A DNA stretch of 64,000 bases. Source: Dryas octopetala (Eukaryota > Streptophyta > Magnoliopsida > Rosales > Rosaceae). Below, in pieces: positions 34,792-46,374 of this stretch (position 1 is the stretch's first letter; the number at the start of each line of letters is the position of its first letter). The position numbers and the translations under genes were made by a program. The stretch lies in NCBI GenBank assembly GCA_963921425.1, contig OY992833.1, positions 2,048,501-2,112,500 on the forward strand, written 5' to 3'. A model generated the notes under the pieces. The model did not search any database. It worked only from the letters and a program-made list of their open reading frames with translations, and was not told where the DNA came from.

Positions 34792-37297
34792 TAGGGGTGG
34801 GTTTGGCTCGGTAACCATACCGAAACTCATATACCGACTTCCGACCGAGAATGAGTGGAGGGAGGATTTTGGACCCCGATACCGTGTCGACGGTAGTCGG
34901 AATCCGATGCATTCGGCATCGGTCGGAGCTAGGCGGTGTCGGAACAGTACTCGACAAACCCACTAGCAGCAAAACCCATAAATACAAACCAAAGGGAGGC
35001 GGCGAGACAGAGGGGGTTTCAAGTGGGCGGAGACCAAAGGGAGAGAGGGGAGGACATGATCATCGACTCGCCGGCTCCGATCCACTGGCCCGGAGGCGCC
35101 GCTACAGGAACAGCCAGCACCTGGTTGGCCACCAGCGTGTTCATGGTGTCGGCCAGAGACGCCGTGTACGGCACCTCCACGAGCCTGCGCTTGCTTGCCA
35201 TCAAGTCCCCCACCTTCTTGTCTCTCAGCCGTTGACTGCTGCCACTATCAGTTGACTCAGAGGGCTGGTGGTGGTGGTGCTGCTGCTGCTACTGCATGCA
35301 TGGTGGCGGTACTGTGCTCCTTTGTTTGCTGCATACTTGACTGCTTGATTTGGGAAGGAAACTTAATTGGGAAAGTGAAAGAGAGAGAGAGAGGGAGGTG
35401 TCGTACTTGGTATATATATATGTGTGTGTAGATGGTGGCAATTGGCATGGTGCTTGGAGTTGCTGCTACGTGTCAAAGCCAGGATTTGCCGCAGTTGCAT
35501 GCCTATGTTTCGGTAGACACATTATGGGAAAGGATAGGGCTTGTGGCATAACACGTGGGATATGGACAGATGCTACTACTTTTCTTTGAGAAGAGTCCAT
35601 CTATTCTATTGAAATTGACTAATTTCTAAAAACTCACAATAATCATATAGTTTAATGGCACCTAGACTATCTTTTGTCATTTTGTGGACAAAAGTCTCTA
35701 CACCGACAAGTACTTTTCTTTTAAGAGTCATATGCAGTTATGCACATCAGGAATTTATGACAAATACTTTTCTTTTTAAATTCATTTATTTATTTAGATT
35801 TTAGACATTATGAAATTAGGAATTTATGAATAATAGGATTAGGGTATTTTGGGGTTTGGACTTTGGGGTTTAGGGTTTAGGGTTTTTTGGGGTCAAATTT
35901 CAATTGGGGTTTGGTTGGGGTTTGAAGTTTTTTATTTTTATTACATATGTTTTTAAATTTATAGTATATAGTTTATAGTTTATAGTTTATACTTATAGTT
36001 AGTAGTTAACTAGTTACTAGTTACTAGTTACTAACTTACTATATAGTATATACTATAAATTTATAACTTATAATTTATAAATACTAAACCCTATAATTTA
36101 TATGTTTTTTAAATTTTTATAGTATATAGTTAATACTTAATAGTTTATATGTTTTTTAATTTATATCATTAATTATATCCTAAACCTTAGGGTATAGCAC
36201 TATAGCAGTATAGCCTATACTCTATACTTCTATAATGTATTAATGTATTAATGTATATAGTATATACTTAATAGTTAATACTATATATATAGTCTATATT
36301 ACTTTACTACTTTATACTTTTTAGTATATTAGTAAATACTATATACTATTTAGTATATAGTATATAATATAAGTTATATAACTATATATTATTTACTATT
36401 TACTATTTAGTATATACTATATTAGTATATTACATTATTAGTATATTAGTATACTACATTAGTATACTACCTACTAAGGCTGTTAGGCTAAATGACTAAT
36501 ACCATATATATACTAATAATAATATATTATACCATATTATACATTTATGATTGAGGTAATTACATAAATCATAAATAGTCCATATTGATATTAATATATT
36601 ATACCATATTTTACTATATTATATCATATTATACAATATACTAATTAAATTACTAATATTATCATATTATACTATACTATACCATATTATACCATATTAT
36701 AGTATTATACTATATACTATATACCAAACTCTTAGTTACCAACTATGAATCTATGAAGTATAAATTTATAGTATTAGACTATTAGGGTATAGAAATTAGT
36801 AATTTAGTATGAGATATCATATACATATACTATATAGGATTTATAATTTAGTATAATATTAGGGTTTAGGATATTTTTAATTAGTTTTTATATAGAAATA
36901 TATTATATAAATTAAAAAACATATAAGTTAATAAGTTATAGGGTTTATAAATTTATATATGTTTTATATAAATTATAGAAAATTAGAAATGTATTATATA
37001 AAATTAGAAATTATATAGAAAGGTATTTAGTACTTTAGTATTTTTTATTTAGGGTATATCGATATAGTATAGAAATGTATAAAAATGAATTATTTTAATT
37101 ATATTTTTTCAATATACGGTCGGTATCGGTATACCGTCGGTACCGGGTTTTGTGAACCGGTACCGTTACCGAAATCATCGGTATCAGTATGAAATCCGAG
37201 TATCGGTATCGGTAACCGAAATTTTCGGTAATTTTCGGCATAATGGTCGGTCGGTTGTCAGTAATTTTTGGTTTTTCGTCATAAAATCCCAGCCCTA
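34792..37297. mobile_element. hAT element carrying a PV42a-like gene fragment
   Basis: It is flanked by perfect 8-bp CATATGAC (34784-34791 and 37298-37305). The ends are TAGGGGTGGG and, inverted, TAGGGCTGGG, a common hAT terminus. Many CGGTA(T/C)CGG-type motifs follow inside both ends, as in hAT subterminal arrays. Rejoining the flanks restores the gag frame ...VMSYGYPEDM. No transposase is visible: the interior is the captured gene piece (35054-35590 or so) and an extremely AT-rich TAGTATATA-type stretch (35950-37090). It must rely on a hAT transposase elsewhere. Confidence 0.85.
35054..35590 (-). pseudogene. PV42a: Captured promoter and 5' coding part of a PV42a-like CBS-domain gene
   Basis: In one minus-strand frame from an ATG at 35297, after a third-codon TAG, the sequence reads a Gln/His run. 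It continues QRLRDKKVGDLMASKRRL, VEVPYTASLADTMNTLVANQ and VLAVPVAAPPGQWIGAG, ending at a junction near 35054. This matches what I know of the N-terminus and first CBS motif of plant PV42a/SnRK1 gamma-like proteins (CBS pairs bind adenosyl ligands; PV42 proteins act in reproductive development). Upstream are CT-rich leader sequence and a TATATATATA box-like run, so the donor promoter may be included. The stop and the missing remainder make it non-functional as that protein. Confidence 0.7.
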
Positions 37298-37305
37298 CAT
37301 ATGAC

Positions 37306-38105
37306 ATCACCCAAACCCATGCAGGAATGATGGGGACTAGGTGGGGTCTTGGCTTGACTTGGGACTTAAGAAATGCCCCCTTCGTCGGGTCCGCAAACTC
37401 ATTCATTGTTGACTGCCCCCATGGGTATGGTCCTTGAACAACTCTACCATGCCCCATGTGCGGGTCGGTAGAATGTGAACAAAAATCTTGTACTTGGGAT
37501 TGGGCACTTGTGTCAATGATGTCTTTTTTTATGGGTGGTGGAAGTGTTGTTGTAGCTTCCATTGATGCTTGTTGTGTAGATTTGAGCGTCTCGGCCTTTC
37601 GGCTTGTTGGAACCTCCTCTTCTTCTTTGCTGAAAGTTATTATGGTTGACTTTGTAATGGTCAAATTGATTGGTATAAACCCAATCAAAATTTGGGTAGT
37701 CTTGGTGATTATGTGACTTTTGGCCTTGGTGGCTTTGGCTGTGGTGGATGTTGCTCCAACTGCTATTTTTGAAATGGCCCTAGCGACCTCCACAACACTA
37801 GCTTTTACGGCTTTCTTTTTTAGAGCTCTTGTCATCCATTTCACTGAGTTTTTGGTGGCGTTCTTTGATGAAATCCTTACTTATTGGGTCTTGGTGACCT
37901 TGGCTTTGACTCTAGCATTTAGCCTTGGAACGTTGCTTGAAATTGGTGCTTGACCGATGACAAATGTGGTACGGTAACCAGCACGTTTCGGGCATCCGCT
38001 CTTTGCTTGAGAGGCTAAGAGCTCATGGAAGTAGATTGTGACTTGGGGTGTCATTAATTGATCTATCTCTCTGTCACTTTTGACTTTCTTGAGAGGCAAA
38101 TGCAA
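37306..38105 (-). pseudogene. Gypsy gag, upstream part
   Basis: In element orientation this lies between the 5' LTR and the hAT insertion. The last part is open and reads FADPTKGAFLKSQVKPRP, then PAWVWVMSY up to the hAT target site. Further upstream, two frames look alternately protein-like (for instance YPNFDWVYTNQFDHYKVNH in one), which suggests at least one frameshift. No domain was recognised here. Confidence 0.5.
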
Positions 38106-38175
38106 TATAAAGGATTAGTTTCATTGTATTGGAGATGAAAGAGAGAATGGGTCCTACTAGGCGTGCGAAAAATTA

Positions 38176-41100
38176 TGTTGAACAAAAATTAGAAATAAAT
38201 AATAATAATATTACCCAACATAATTTCACCCAAATTCATTTAAGGAATAAGAGTTTTATTATTTTGGGTACGACCCATTCAAGATGGAGTACATCCCTTG
38301 ACTTAAGAGAATACCCTTTGATTCCGATTGTAATGAAAGCAACGGATCACTTTGTGAGTGTTTGGATTTTCAATAGGTGAAAGACCTATTGAAATAGAAT
38401 TTATTTACGACTGTGGTTGCACCCATATTTTAGGTTGCCTACGTACCCATTGCAGGATCAAACCACACGTAGTTCCAAGGTTTTGGGATTTAAATGGGTG
38501 AATGACCTATTTAAAAGATTTGAGTAATTTGGATAGGGTTTAGAGCCCTTGAATTTGATTTGAGAAATTAATTCAGAGATGTGTGTAGAACTAATTTTTG
38601 AAGGATTTGGGCAGGTTTGATTTGACTTAGTTGGCTTTGTAGTTCATTAAATGATTTGACTTGTTGGCTTTGTGCCACTTTGGAGTTGAATTTAGGATTT
38701 GGATTTGAGAGATTTAGTTTTGTACCAATTTGGGAGAGATGATTTTGTATCATTTGAGCAAGTTGATTTTGTACCAATTTGAGAGAGATGGTTTTGTACC
38801 AATTTGAGATTTGGGATTTGAAGAAAATGTGCCCATCAAATGTTTTGTATTAATTATTTATTAATTGACACATTTTATTCTTTTAATGGGCGAGCATGAA
38901 TTTGGTTATGTGCCCACTAATATCTTTGTATCAATTACTTATTAATTGACACACTCTTTATTTATTAATGGGCAAGCAAGAATCTACAGAGAGGTCCAAT
39001 GGACTTTGTTTGATTTTCATACCAATTATATATTTGGTAATCGGTATTATCTTTGTTGATGGGTATTGTAATTTTTGGGACAGCCCAATCAACTTGCTTG
39101 AAATATAATTGGTGCATGCAAGGAGTAAAATTTCGGTTTCGAGGAAATTTTCGATGGAAATTTCGACGGAAATTTTCGTGGAAATTTCGATTAAAATTTC
39201 GATTTCGACAAAATTAGATAAAAACGACGGAAATTGCTATCAAAACACGGAAATTTTGAATGAAACTTGACCATATGCTTATTTAACATATTATCTACTG
39301 TATTGATAAAAAACATTGAAAAAACTAAATTATATAGTAGGTTTTATGTAATATAAGATAAATATAATGCGCGCTGATGGTAAATACTGTTAAAAAAATA
39401 GGTCACGAATTAATAATTATATAAATAACACCTCACATTTGCTCAATCTGACCTATGTACCCCATTGTAAACTCTATTATTTTATTAATCTTCAGATCCA
39501 AATACTAACTTGCTGTGTAGCCTGTGTTATGTCTTTTTTCGTTTTTTTACTAATATACCATATTATGTCTTTTTCATAATTTATGTTTACAATTAAACGA
39601 AACACCAAAATAACCAAATCAAACCCCAAATAAAATCTTAAATTTTTTTTTCTTTCCAATTGTCTAAAGACTCTAAATCTCAATCTACCTTTAAAAAAAA
39701 AAAAAAATTTCTTTCCTTTTTTTTTTCCTTTTCCTTTCTTTTTCTCTTCTTTTTTTTCTTTCCCTTTTCTTCTCTTCCTCCGTGATTCACGCCTACCCCC
39801 CTACCCCACTCATTCTCTCTCTTCTCTCTCTTCTCTCTCCTTCCTCTCTCTTTCTTTTTCTTTTTCTTCTTTTTTTTCTTCTTTCCTTCTTCTCTTCTTC
39901 ACTTCTTCCTCCCTGCCCCCGTGATTAACCAGCAGACTCCAGACCTCTTCTTTTTTTTTTTTTTTTCTTTCCTTCTTCAGTTCTCATCTTCTCTTTCTCT
40001 CTCCTAGTCCCTCACTCCCTCCTTCTCCATGTTCTTTTCTCTTTGCTCCATCTCCCTCTCCCTTCCCGATCTCCCTCTCTCCCTCCCCGGATCTCTTCTC
40101 TCCCTCCTTCGACGGCGCGCGCGGCTCTGTCTCTCCCTCCGGCGATGGTGACGGCGGCGGCTCTGCCTCTTTCCCTCCGATCTCAGCCTCCCCTCTCTCT
40201 CCGATCTCTATATCGAAAATTTCGCCGAAATTTCGGAAATTTCGGAAAATTTCGGCGAAATTTCGGCGAAATTTTTCGAAATTTTTCGAAATTAATTTGG
40301 TATGGTGTTAAAATTTCCATACCCCTAAAAAACGAAATTTTCGGCAAAATTTCGCCGAAAATTTCGAAATTTGACTCCTTGGGTGCATGTACTGAATTAG
40401 AGTCAACTTGTTGAAGAGTCGGTGTAAACCCAACTTAGCAAGAATTCACCATGCAAATATTTCTTTATTTGGAGGTGTTGTACATGAAGCGTCTCTGGAG
40501 CAACACCAGCTTGACTAACTTGTGAGTTGGCATGCATTCACAAATGAGGTTGGATTGTACTTGAATTTATGTGAGACCAAGATCCATTCATCCTCTTCTT
40601 TGTACGTATCGTAAACAACATGCAAAGAAAGCACCCAGATTGAAGCTGGCATTATTATTTTTCTCCATTCTCTTCATCATGTATTCGATCTTTTGATGAC
40701 AAACTCATTGAGATGGTTTCAGCCTATACCCATTATTTGGTAATGAGAGTTAGCTAACACCTTGCAAGCGAAGACATGTGAACACCACCTAGTGCCTCTT
40801 CATTCTCTAATTTCTATTGGGGCAGCAAAGTCTTAGACTTCTAGTGAACTTCAAATGCCTTTAAAAGAATTTAAATTGCACCTCCATTGCTTATAGCATC
40901 AAAGAACCCCACGGTTAGCATAGCATCAAAAGAAAAATCTTTGTTCATGCTTTAGTGCACAGAAACTAGCTGACTTTATGCCTATGTCTGCAATTTTCCT
41001 TTACATAGTGATAGTAGGTCATAAGCCTCCTATCTTTTTTGACTCTCCTTTTGATTGTAGCCATTGTCAACTCTTTTTCTTTTAATCGCTATCTTGGGCC

Positions 41101-41933
41101 TTTGTCATTACCAAAGAATTAATTTTTTTATTTCTTTGTTTTGGCAATTGATGACGTCATTTTTTTTTTTGATCTGTTTGCAAGTGACCCGTAAGGAGAA
41201 GGCCAGTCCTTTTTTTTTTTTTTTTTTTTCTTGGCTTTGTGCCGCTACAGAGATGACAAATGCCATTTATATTTTCCCTTGGCTTTCTGCCATTTCTTTG
41301 TTTTCTTTGTCTAATGCAAAGGAAATATATCACAACCGTGAGACTTGATTTCTTTGTTGGTTGATGGTAGAGAAGGTGATTTCCTTTGTGGGGTCCAGCA
41401 TAGAACCGCCAACTTGGAAACTTAATTTTGTGGGGTTCAGATCAGAACCACTAATTTGAGATGAGAGCAATTTATGGGATTTTCAGACCAGAACCCCCAT
41501 CTTGAGATGAGATGGATTTATGGGGGGTTCAGAACAGAACCCCCATCTCAAGATGAAAGTAATTTATGGGGGGTTCTGACCTGAACCCTCATCTTAAAAG
41601 AAAGAACACCGCCATGGATCACTATCTTGAATTTGAAAGCAACGGTCTTGCAGTAATTCTCTATTTTCTCTTTACTTTCTCCTTCATCCTTTCGGTCTCC
41701 CCCCAAGTGATCCTTTCGGTCTCCCCCCAAGTGATGAGATCAGATGGAGATGTGAAATCTCTCTCTATTTAAATTTAAACTCATCAAATAAGAGATAATT
41801 AAGCTTCTAGATAAATCTACATTATCTCATTTTTTAATTTGTTTTCATTTAAAATTAATGTGACACATGATATATAGAGATCCTATCTCAACCTCAACCT
41901 TTAAACTGCTTGAATTTTTTTTACGGTTCAACA
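38176..41933 (-). repeat. 5' LTR of the gypsy element, containing hAT copy C
   Basis: Same sequence as 30173-32649 plus a 1271-bp insertion (copy C and one target duplication). In element orientation this is the promoter-bearing LTR. The insertion lies about 1.55 kb from its start, so it may disturb transcription of the element. Confidence 0.85.
39119..40381 (+). mobile_element. Non-autonomous hAT-like element, copy C
   Basis: The flanks are perfect GGTGCATG at 39111-39118 and 40382-40389. It starts CAAGGAGTAAAATTTCGG and ends CGAAATTTGACTCCTTG, so the inverted ends are nearly perfect. It has the family layout: AAATTTCG arrays at both ends, ATAATGCGCGCT (39366), a pyrimidine tract (39700-40080) and a GC-rich block (40110-40165). 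The sister LTR at 31084-31091 has a single GGTGCATG, a clean empty site. Confidence 0.9.
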
Positions 41934-42549
41934 GTTTTTAATGTTAAAAATGTCCCCATCTTAAAAAAAAGAAAAGTGATATTGTGTGTATTGTACCAAA
42001 AAAAATAATAATAATAATATGGTGTGTATGTTTCCTTCTCTGTAGCTTACTATTTGGTAAGTCTCTTAATTTGATGGAGCAATTTGGAAGATTCATTTGT
42101 TTTTTTTTTTTTTAATAAAATACGATGAATAGGTGAAAACTAGGGAGTGGGACCAAGAAAAAAACTAAATAATAGTGGAAAGGTACATCGGAATCTCTTT
42201 TTATTCTCTATTATTTTATTGCAAGAAAGTCTTGTCGTATATGTAGGTAAACAACGAGGAGGACTTCTTAGTCGATCTCTGTTTCTAAATTAAAACTTGT
42301 ACAATATATGTTGTTTAATATAGATTTCTCATAGCAATTTTTGGCTCTTAAATGTAAAGTTTTGAAAGTTTAACAAAACAAATGTAAAACTCGGAGAAGA
42401 ACAAAAGATAGCAGTGGAAACGAGTTTAAAAAACAAAAAGCTAATGAAAATAAAATTGAAAGTGGATGCACAAGAGTTCTTGCACCTATTAAATTTGTCA
42501 TACACGCATCTTATATTTCTGAATTTACTGATTTCAGAAGCAATATTCA

Positions 42550-42920
42550 AAGCTGAATTTACCAATTAATATGAGAAGCAAGCCTCAATATTTCATCATC
42601 AGTCATCACCCTCATCAAAACCTACATATATGACATATAAAAAACCACAAGCTCCTTGTAGCTCTGCAGTCACGTGACATACTAGCTAGATAGAACACTC
42701 CGATAGATAAATAAATATAAGCAAGCATCTCTCAAACTCAACTGCTTAAGATTGGGCATCAAACACACCTAAACAACAAAATTTTCTGCAGTGATCTCAC
42801 AAATGTGTAACACACTAAAAAACAATTCTAAACTCTCGTACTTGCCAGTAAGTTATTGAACAATGCTTAATTTATAAATGTTTAGAAAACTCCATAACCT
42901 TAAGGTCAGGACACCTGCAA
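42550..42920 (-). pseudogene. F-box/LRR gene exon 2 pseudogene
   Basis: The plus strand runs GAGAAGCAAGC.TCAATATTT, CACCCTCATCAAAACC, CTCTCAAACTCAACT.CTTAA and GGTCAGGACACCTGCAAA, parallel to 8700-9095, including the 3' splice acceptor. Many small deletions and frame changes are present, so it cannot encode protein. It shows that the F-box locus was part of the local duplications. Confidence 0.75.
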
Positions 42921-43039
42921 ACAATTACAAACTGGTAATTTTCTTTGTTCTATTGCGCTCATATTACAAACTAGTAATTTTTATTGATGTAACTGTCATC
43001 AAAACACAGTCTATATCATTCAACTGATTTGCTTAAGTA

Positions 43040-43290
43040 CTATCCTTGGTCCCTGTTTGCCAAGTAGTTGAATTCTTTCAAATGTGGAACCTTGTTAGCA
43101 ACAAGCCAAAGGAGATTGGAAGCCTGGTTAATAGCTGATCCAACAGACAAAGGTTTGATGAAGTAGTATCACATGGCAACCTCACAAAACCAAGGAGAGA
43201 GAACAACGTAATGAAGCCGACCAAGAATCCCACATTTCTTCCTTTTAAAATGGTGTTGCTTTTCGACTCTAATGGCAAGACTACTATGAC
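43040..43290 (-). repeat. Inverted partner of 48760-49010
   Basis: The minus strand here and the plus strand at 48760-49010 share CATAGTAGTCTT.CCATTAGA, GGAAGAAATG.GGGATTCTTG, CTTTGTCT.TTGGAT and TCTCCTTTGGCTTGTTGCTA. About 250 bp are alike, some 5.5 kb apart in opposite directions. A weaker third copy lies at 22700-22860. Confidence 0.75.
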
Positions 43291-43316
43291 TAGGGTATGA
43301 ACCATGAGAGGTCATT

Positions 43317-44700
43317 GTTGGGCTGCAAACGCTTGGGAGGAGATATGCCTTCCATCCCTGCCGCAACGCCTGTAATGACTGATCATAGCCGCTAATTCCT
43401 AGGCTGCCTCCTGCTAATACCCCCCATTGCCTATTTGGCTAGGACACCAAAAATGGAGAATGGAGGAGGCCGGTGTGTTTTACATGATGGGTTGGTAATT
43501 TAGCAGAGATGAAAAAGTTCATCCACGTTCCGTCCCTGCCTCAACCTTCTTCCTCTACATCTGCTTGTTTGACAATCCTACAACATACACAAACGTACAG
43601 CAGATCAGTATGTATTGGAATTGACAAAAGAATTAATGTCAAAATATTAGAGACTATCAGGTCTAGCAACCAGACAATAAAAGTGGTGCTTGATCATTAC
43701 TAAACAAAAACATATACACCTAGCTACATATGACCATCATTCATCAAATATATATATATATATATATAATTACCCAAAATTAAAAATGAAAAAATGGGAA
43801 ATGAACATTGATTTTGCAAGTCTCTGGTACCATACCTGATCATCATGACCAGTTGTTCCCAGAAGAAGAAGGAGAAGGAGATCGAGCTGGACATGGCCGG
43901 GTCTTTTCCCCGTCTCTTCCTCCCAATGCTTCCGCCTCATTGCAGCTTTATTGTCCAAAATCTTCCACAAAATCTGATCAGCATATCCCTCTCTGCAACA
44001 AAATCTGACATCGCTGGTTCTTTTCCCTGTGATAATTTTTTGAGATATTTGTCAGTTTCAGTAGCTCATCATATATATGTTTTCCTCCAGCCTATGGCCA
44101 TAAGGAGTATGAAACAAGTATAAATCAAACAAATCGGAAGCACTACTTGGCTTTCAAATATATAACCAGCATATGACTGCTTCACCTTGTCACGTTTCCC
44201 CTGCTGCAGCCTCTCAAAATTTTCTTCCTCCAACCCAGAGAGAGGAGGAGAGCTGGCCATGGCTGTCTCTTCCAGTAGCTCATCATATCTCTTCTTCTTC
44301 CATGTCTGATACCTGTTTCATTAGTGATGGAAGGCTGGTTAATTAATGTCAGTGCAGATATATGTTAAAATCGAAAAAAAAAAAATGGAGACTAGCAGAT
44401 CCAGCAACCAAACAATAAAAATGATAATAATGAAACCCTAACAACACATATCCAAGAAAGGGCTGTTTAATTAGGGATATCTATGCATACCTCTGGTAAA
44501 TCATTGATCCGATGTTGATAAAGAACCTTCAGATTCAGGTTCTCCATCAGCATCATCGTCATCTTCATCTTCCACTTTACATAACCCAATCTGCTCCATC
44601 TCCTTTAATCCCCAAACATATACTGTAAGTGAGTTCGTTTGTGCACAAAACCACCTCAGCCTTTGTCAATTTATAGATAGGATTTGAGTCCAAACCAATG
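43317..44700 (-). pseudogene. Unrecognised duplicated locus, first copy
   Basis: The minus strand shows coding-like exons with splice signals: MEQIGLCKVEDEDDDDADG (ATG near 44599), then after a GAAACAG acceptor QTWKKKRYDELLEET and GLEEENFERLQQGKRDK, then further left LDNKAAMRRKHWEEETGKRP. The first exon runs into a TGA before its GTATGC donor. Related peptides occur at 52820-54450 (LDNKAAIRWRHWKEEIGKRP and an acidic MEQIGLCNIEDEDEDD). I do not recognise the family. The stops and differing frames suggest a pseudogene pair. Confidence 0.4.
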
Positions 44701-44800
44701 GGCTTCCACAGTTTGCAAAACAATGGGCTTAGAGGGTTAGCTTTCTGGTTTCATATGTCCACATCTTCCTCCTCCTGTAACCGTTTGGCAATTAACTATT

Positions 44801-46374
44801 AAAAGTGTACGTGTATCAGACTCTCACAGTATCTATCTTCTTTTTTTTTTTTTTTTTTTTTTTGTTTAGAAAATCTCTGAAATTTGTTTTACTATTTGAA
44901 TAAGGACCAAGAAAAAAAGTAACAGTGGAAAATTGCAGAAATTATTCTTTTTAATTTTTCTTTCTTGTTGAGTACTTTAATTTTTTTGTATCTAAAATTT
45001 GTAAAATGTTATGGAATTTAAATTTCTCAGTGAAATTTATGGCTTCCATATGTAAAAATTTGACAGTAGACAAAAAAGGTAATTAATATTCTAAAAGAAG
45101 AAAATATATATTCTGATTATTATGTTGAAATGTTAAATATTCTCTATCCATAATAAATAATAGGGTTCAATACAAAAATGATCCATGAACTTTACTGTGA
45201 ATTTTAATTTAGTCCACTAACTATAAAAAGTGTCAATTTGGTCCACAAATTTTTCAAGTTGTACCAAAGAAATACAAACGTTAACTTCCATTGCAAAATT
45301 TAACGGAAACTGGTCATGTGCACAGCAAGTGACCACATTTTCAAGGGTATTTCAATCCGTTCATCACATTTTCAAGTGACCAATTTCGTTAATTTTCAAA
45401 TCAACTTGAAAAATTCGTAGATCAAATCGACACTTTTTATATTGAGAATCAGTGTAAAGTTTATAGACTATTTTTATTTAACCCTAGAACGTACGTATGA
45501 AATTGTATCGTCACATATCAAATTTTGAAAAATAAATTAAATAAAGCTAGCTAGAAGTTGAAATAAATTAATGTTGAAAGCTATAGAACAAATGCTAACG
45601 AAAATTAAGAAAACTAAAAGTGCATGGACGGAGTACGTGCATGGACGTACATATTAGAACTAAAGTTTTTGGTTTTAATACGCGTCATTGTTTACTTGAT
45701 CAATTAATTAATCTGTTTACAAATACTTTCAACCCTATGACTTTTTGGTTAATTAATAAGCTTTGTTTTTCATAATATTTGTCCTTTTTTTTTTTTTTTT
45801 TTCCTGTTGAGAGAATCATGAGAATTGTTTCGATTTTGAAGCAACAAAAGTTAATTGACTAATTTTTATAAGGACATATAGGAAAATAGGGGCACAAAAT
45901 AGGTCACACGTACGTTGAGCACCATCGAAGATTGACTAATGTTCTAAGCACTAGCAATGAGAGGGACACCATTAGAGTCTCAAATGATAAATCCTCTAGC
46001 AGCCTAACAAAAGGAGTTCAACTAATTAACAAATTAAAGGAGCATCCATGGGCGCTATTAGATAGATGAGCGAGTGTGATATTGGAAGGAAGGGGAGTTT
46101 CATCGATCCTAAAAACACAACTCGAAGAGCTTTAGCCACATGTGGTGTGTAATCTTTAAATAAAAAAATAAAAATGATTTCATTAGTAGATTATAAGAAT
46201 TTTTTAGAGAATAAGAGAGTATTAATCCGAACCAAATAAAAGTCATAGGAGCCCACAGAAGTACGTTATATATACAATGTAAATGGATAATGAATAAAAA
46301 GATGATCCTTTGGTTTCCTTAGAATCTAGGAAAAGAGCACAAATAGGGTCCACCGAAAGAAGAAATCTGCATGT
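44801..46374. other. Part of duplication copy IV, no gene recognised
   Basis: It contains AGCTAGAAGTTGAAATAAAT and GGAGTACGTGCATGGACGTAC blocks shared with the other duplication copies, T runs at about 44842-44863 and 45786-45802, and a small MITE (45163-45484). Confidence 0.4.
45163..45484. mobile_element. MITE with long inverted repeats, TA target
   Basis: The left end (GGGTTCAATACAAAAATGA, continuing through ATAAAAAGTGTC and AATTTTTCAAGTTG) and the inverted right end (GGGTTAAATAAAAATAGTC, with the same inner blocks) pair over about 100 bp. TA lies on both sides, consistent with a mariner/Stowaway-type non-autonomous element. Confidence 0.75.

Larger units (their letters stand above)
30173..41933 (-). 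mobile_element. Ty3/gypsy-type LTR element, gag only, with two nested transposons
   Basis: Two direct copies of one sequence, 30173-32649 and 38176-41933, begin TGTTGAAC and end GTTCAACA or the like, with inverted ends TGTTGAA / TTCAACA. Flanking bases GTTTG (30168-30172) and GTTTT (41934-41938) fit a 5-bp target duplication with one change. The LTR-LTR interior (32650-38175) carries a gag gene on the minus strand but no protease, reverse transcriptase, RNase H or integrase that I can find. It is therefore a non-autonomous, LARD-like element that would need help in trans. In the 340 bp I aligned (31141-31480 with 40433-40780), the LTRs differ by about three substitutions plus four short indels, so the insertion is fairly young. 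I could not identify the primer site next to 38175. Confidence 0.85.
42000..44800. repeat. Decayed local duplication, copy III
   Basis: It contains, in order, the ATTTGATGGAGCAATTTGGAA block, the F-box pseudo-exon (42550-42920), the AAACTGGTAATTTTCTTT block, the inverted-copy region (43040-43290) and the unrecognised minus-strand locus (43317-44700). The last part is closest to 52820-54450. Confidence 0.6.

Noticed and set aside
34851..35255. 134-aa plus-strand open frame
   Set aside because: It lies opposite the captured PV42a-like fragment, whose own frame on the minus strand matches a known family. It is a GC-rich shadow.
35865..35890. Telomere-like TTTAGGG units
   Set aside because: Only two or three units within an AT/GT-rich part of the PV42a-carrying hAT element. 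Too short to be an interstitial telomere array.
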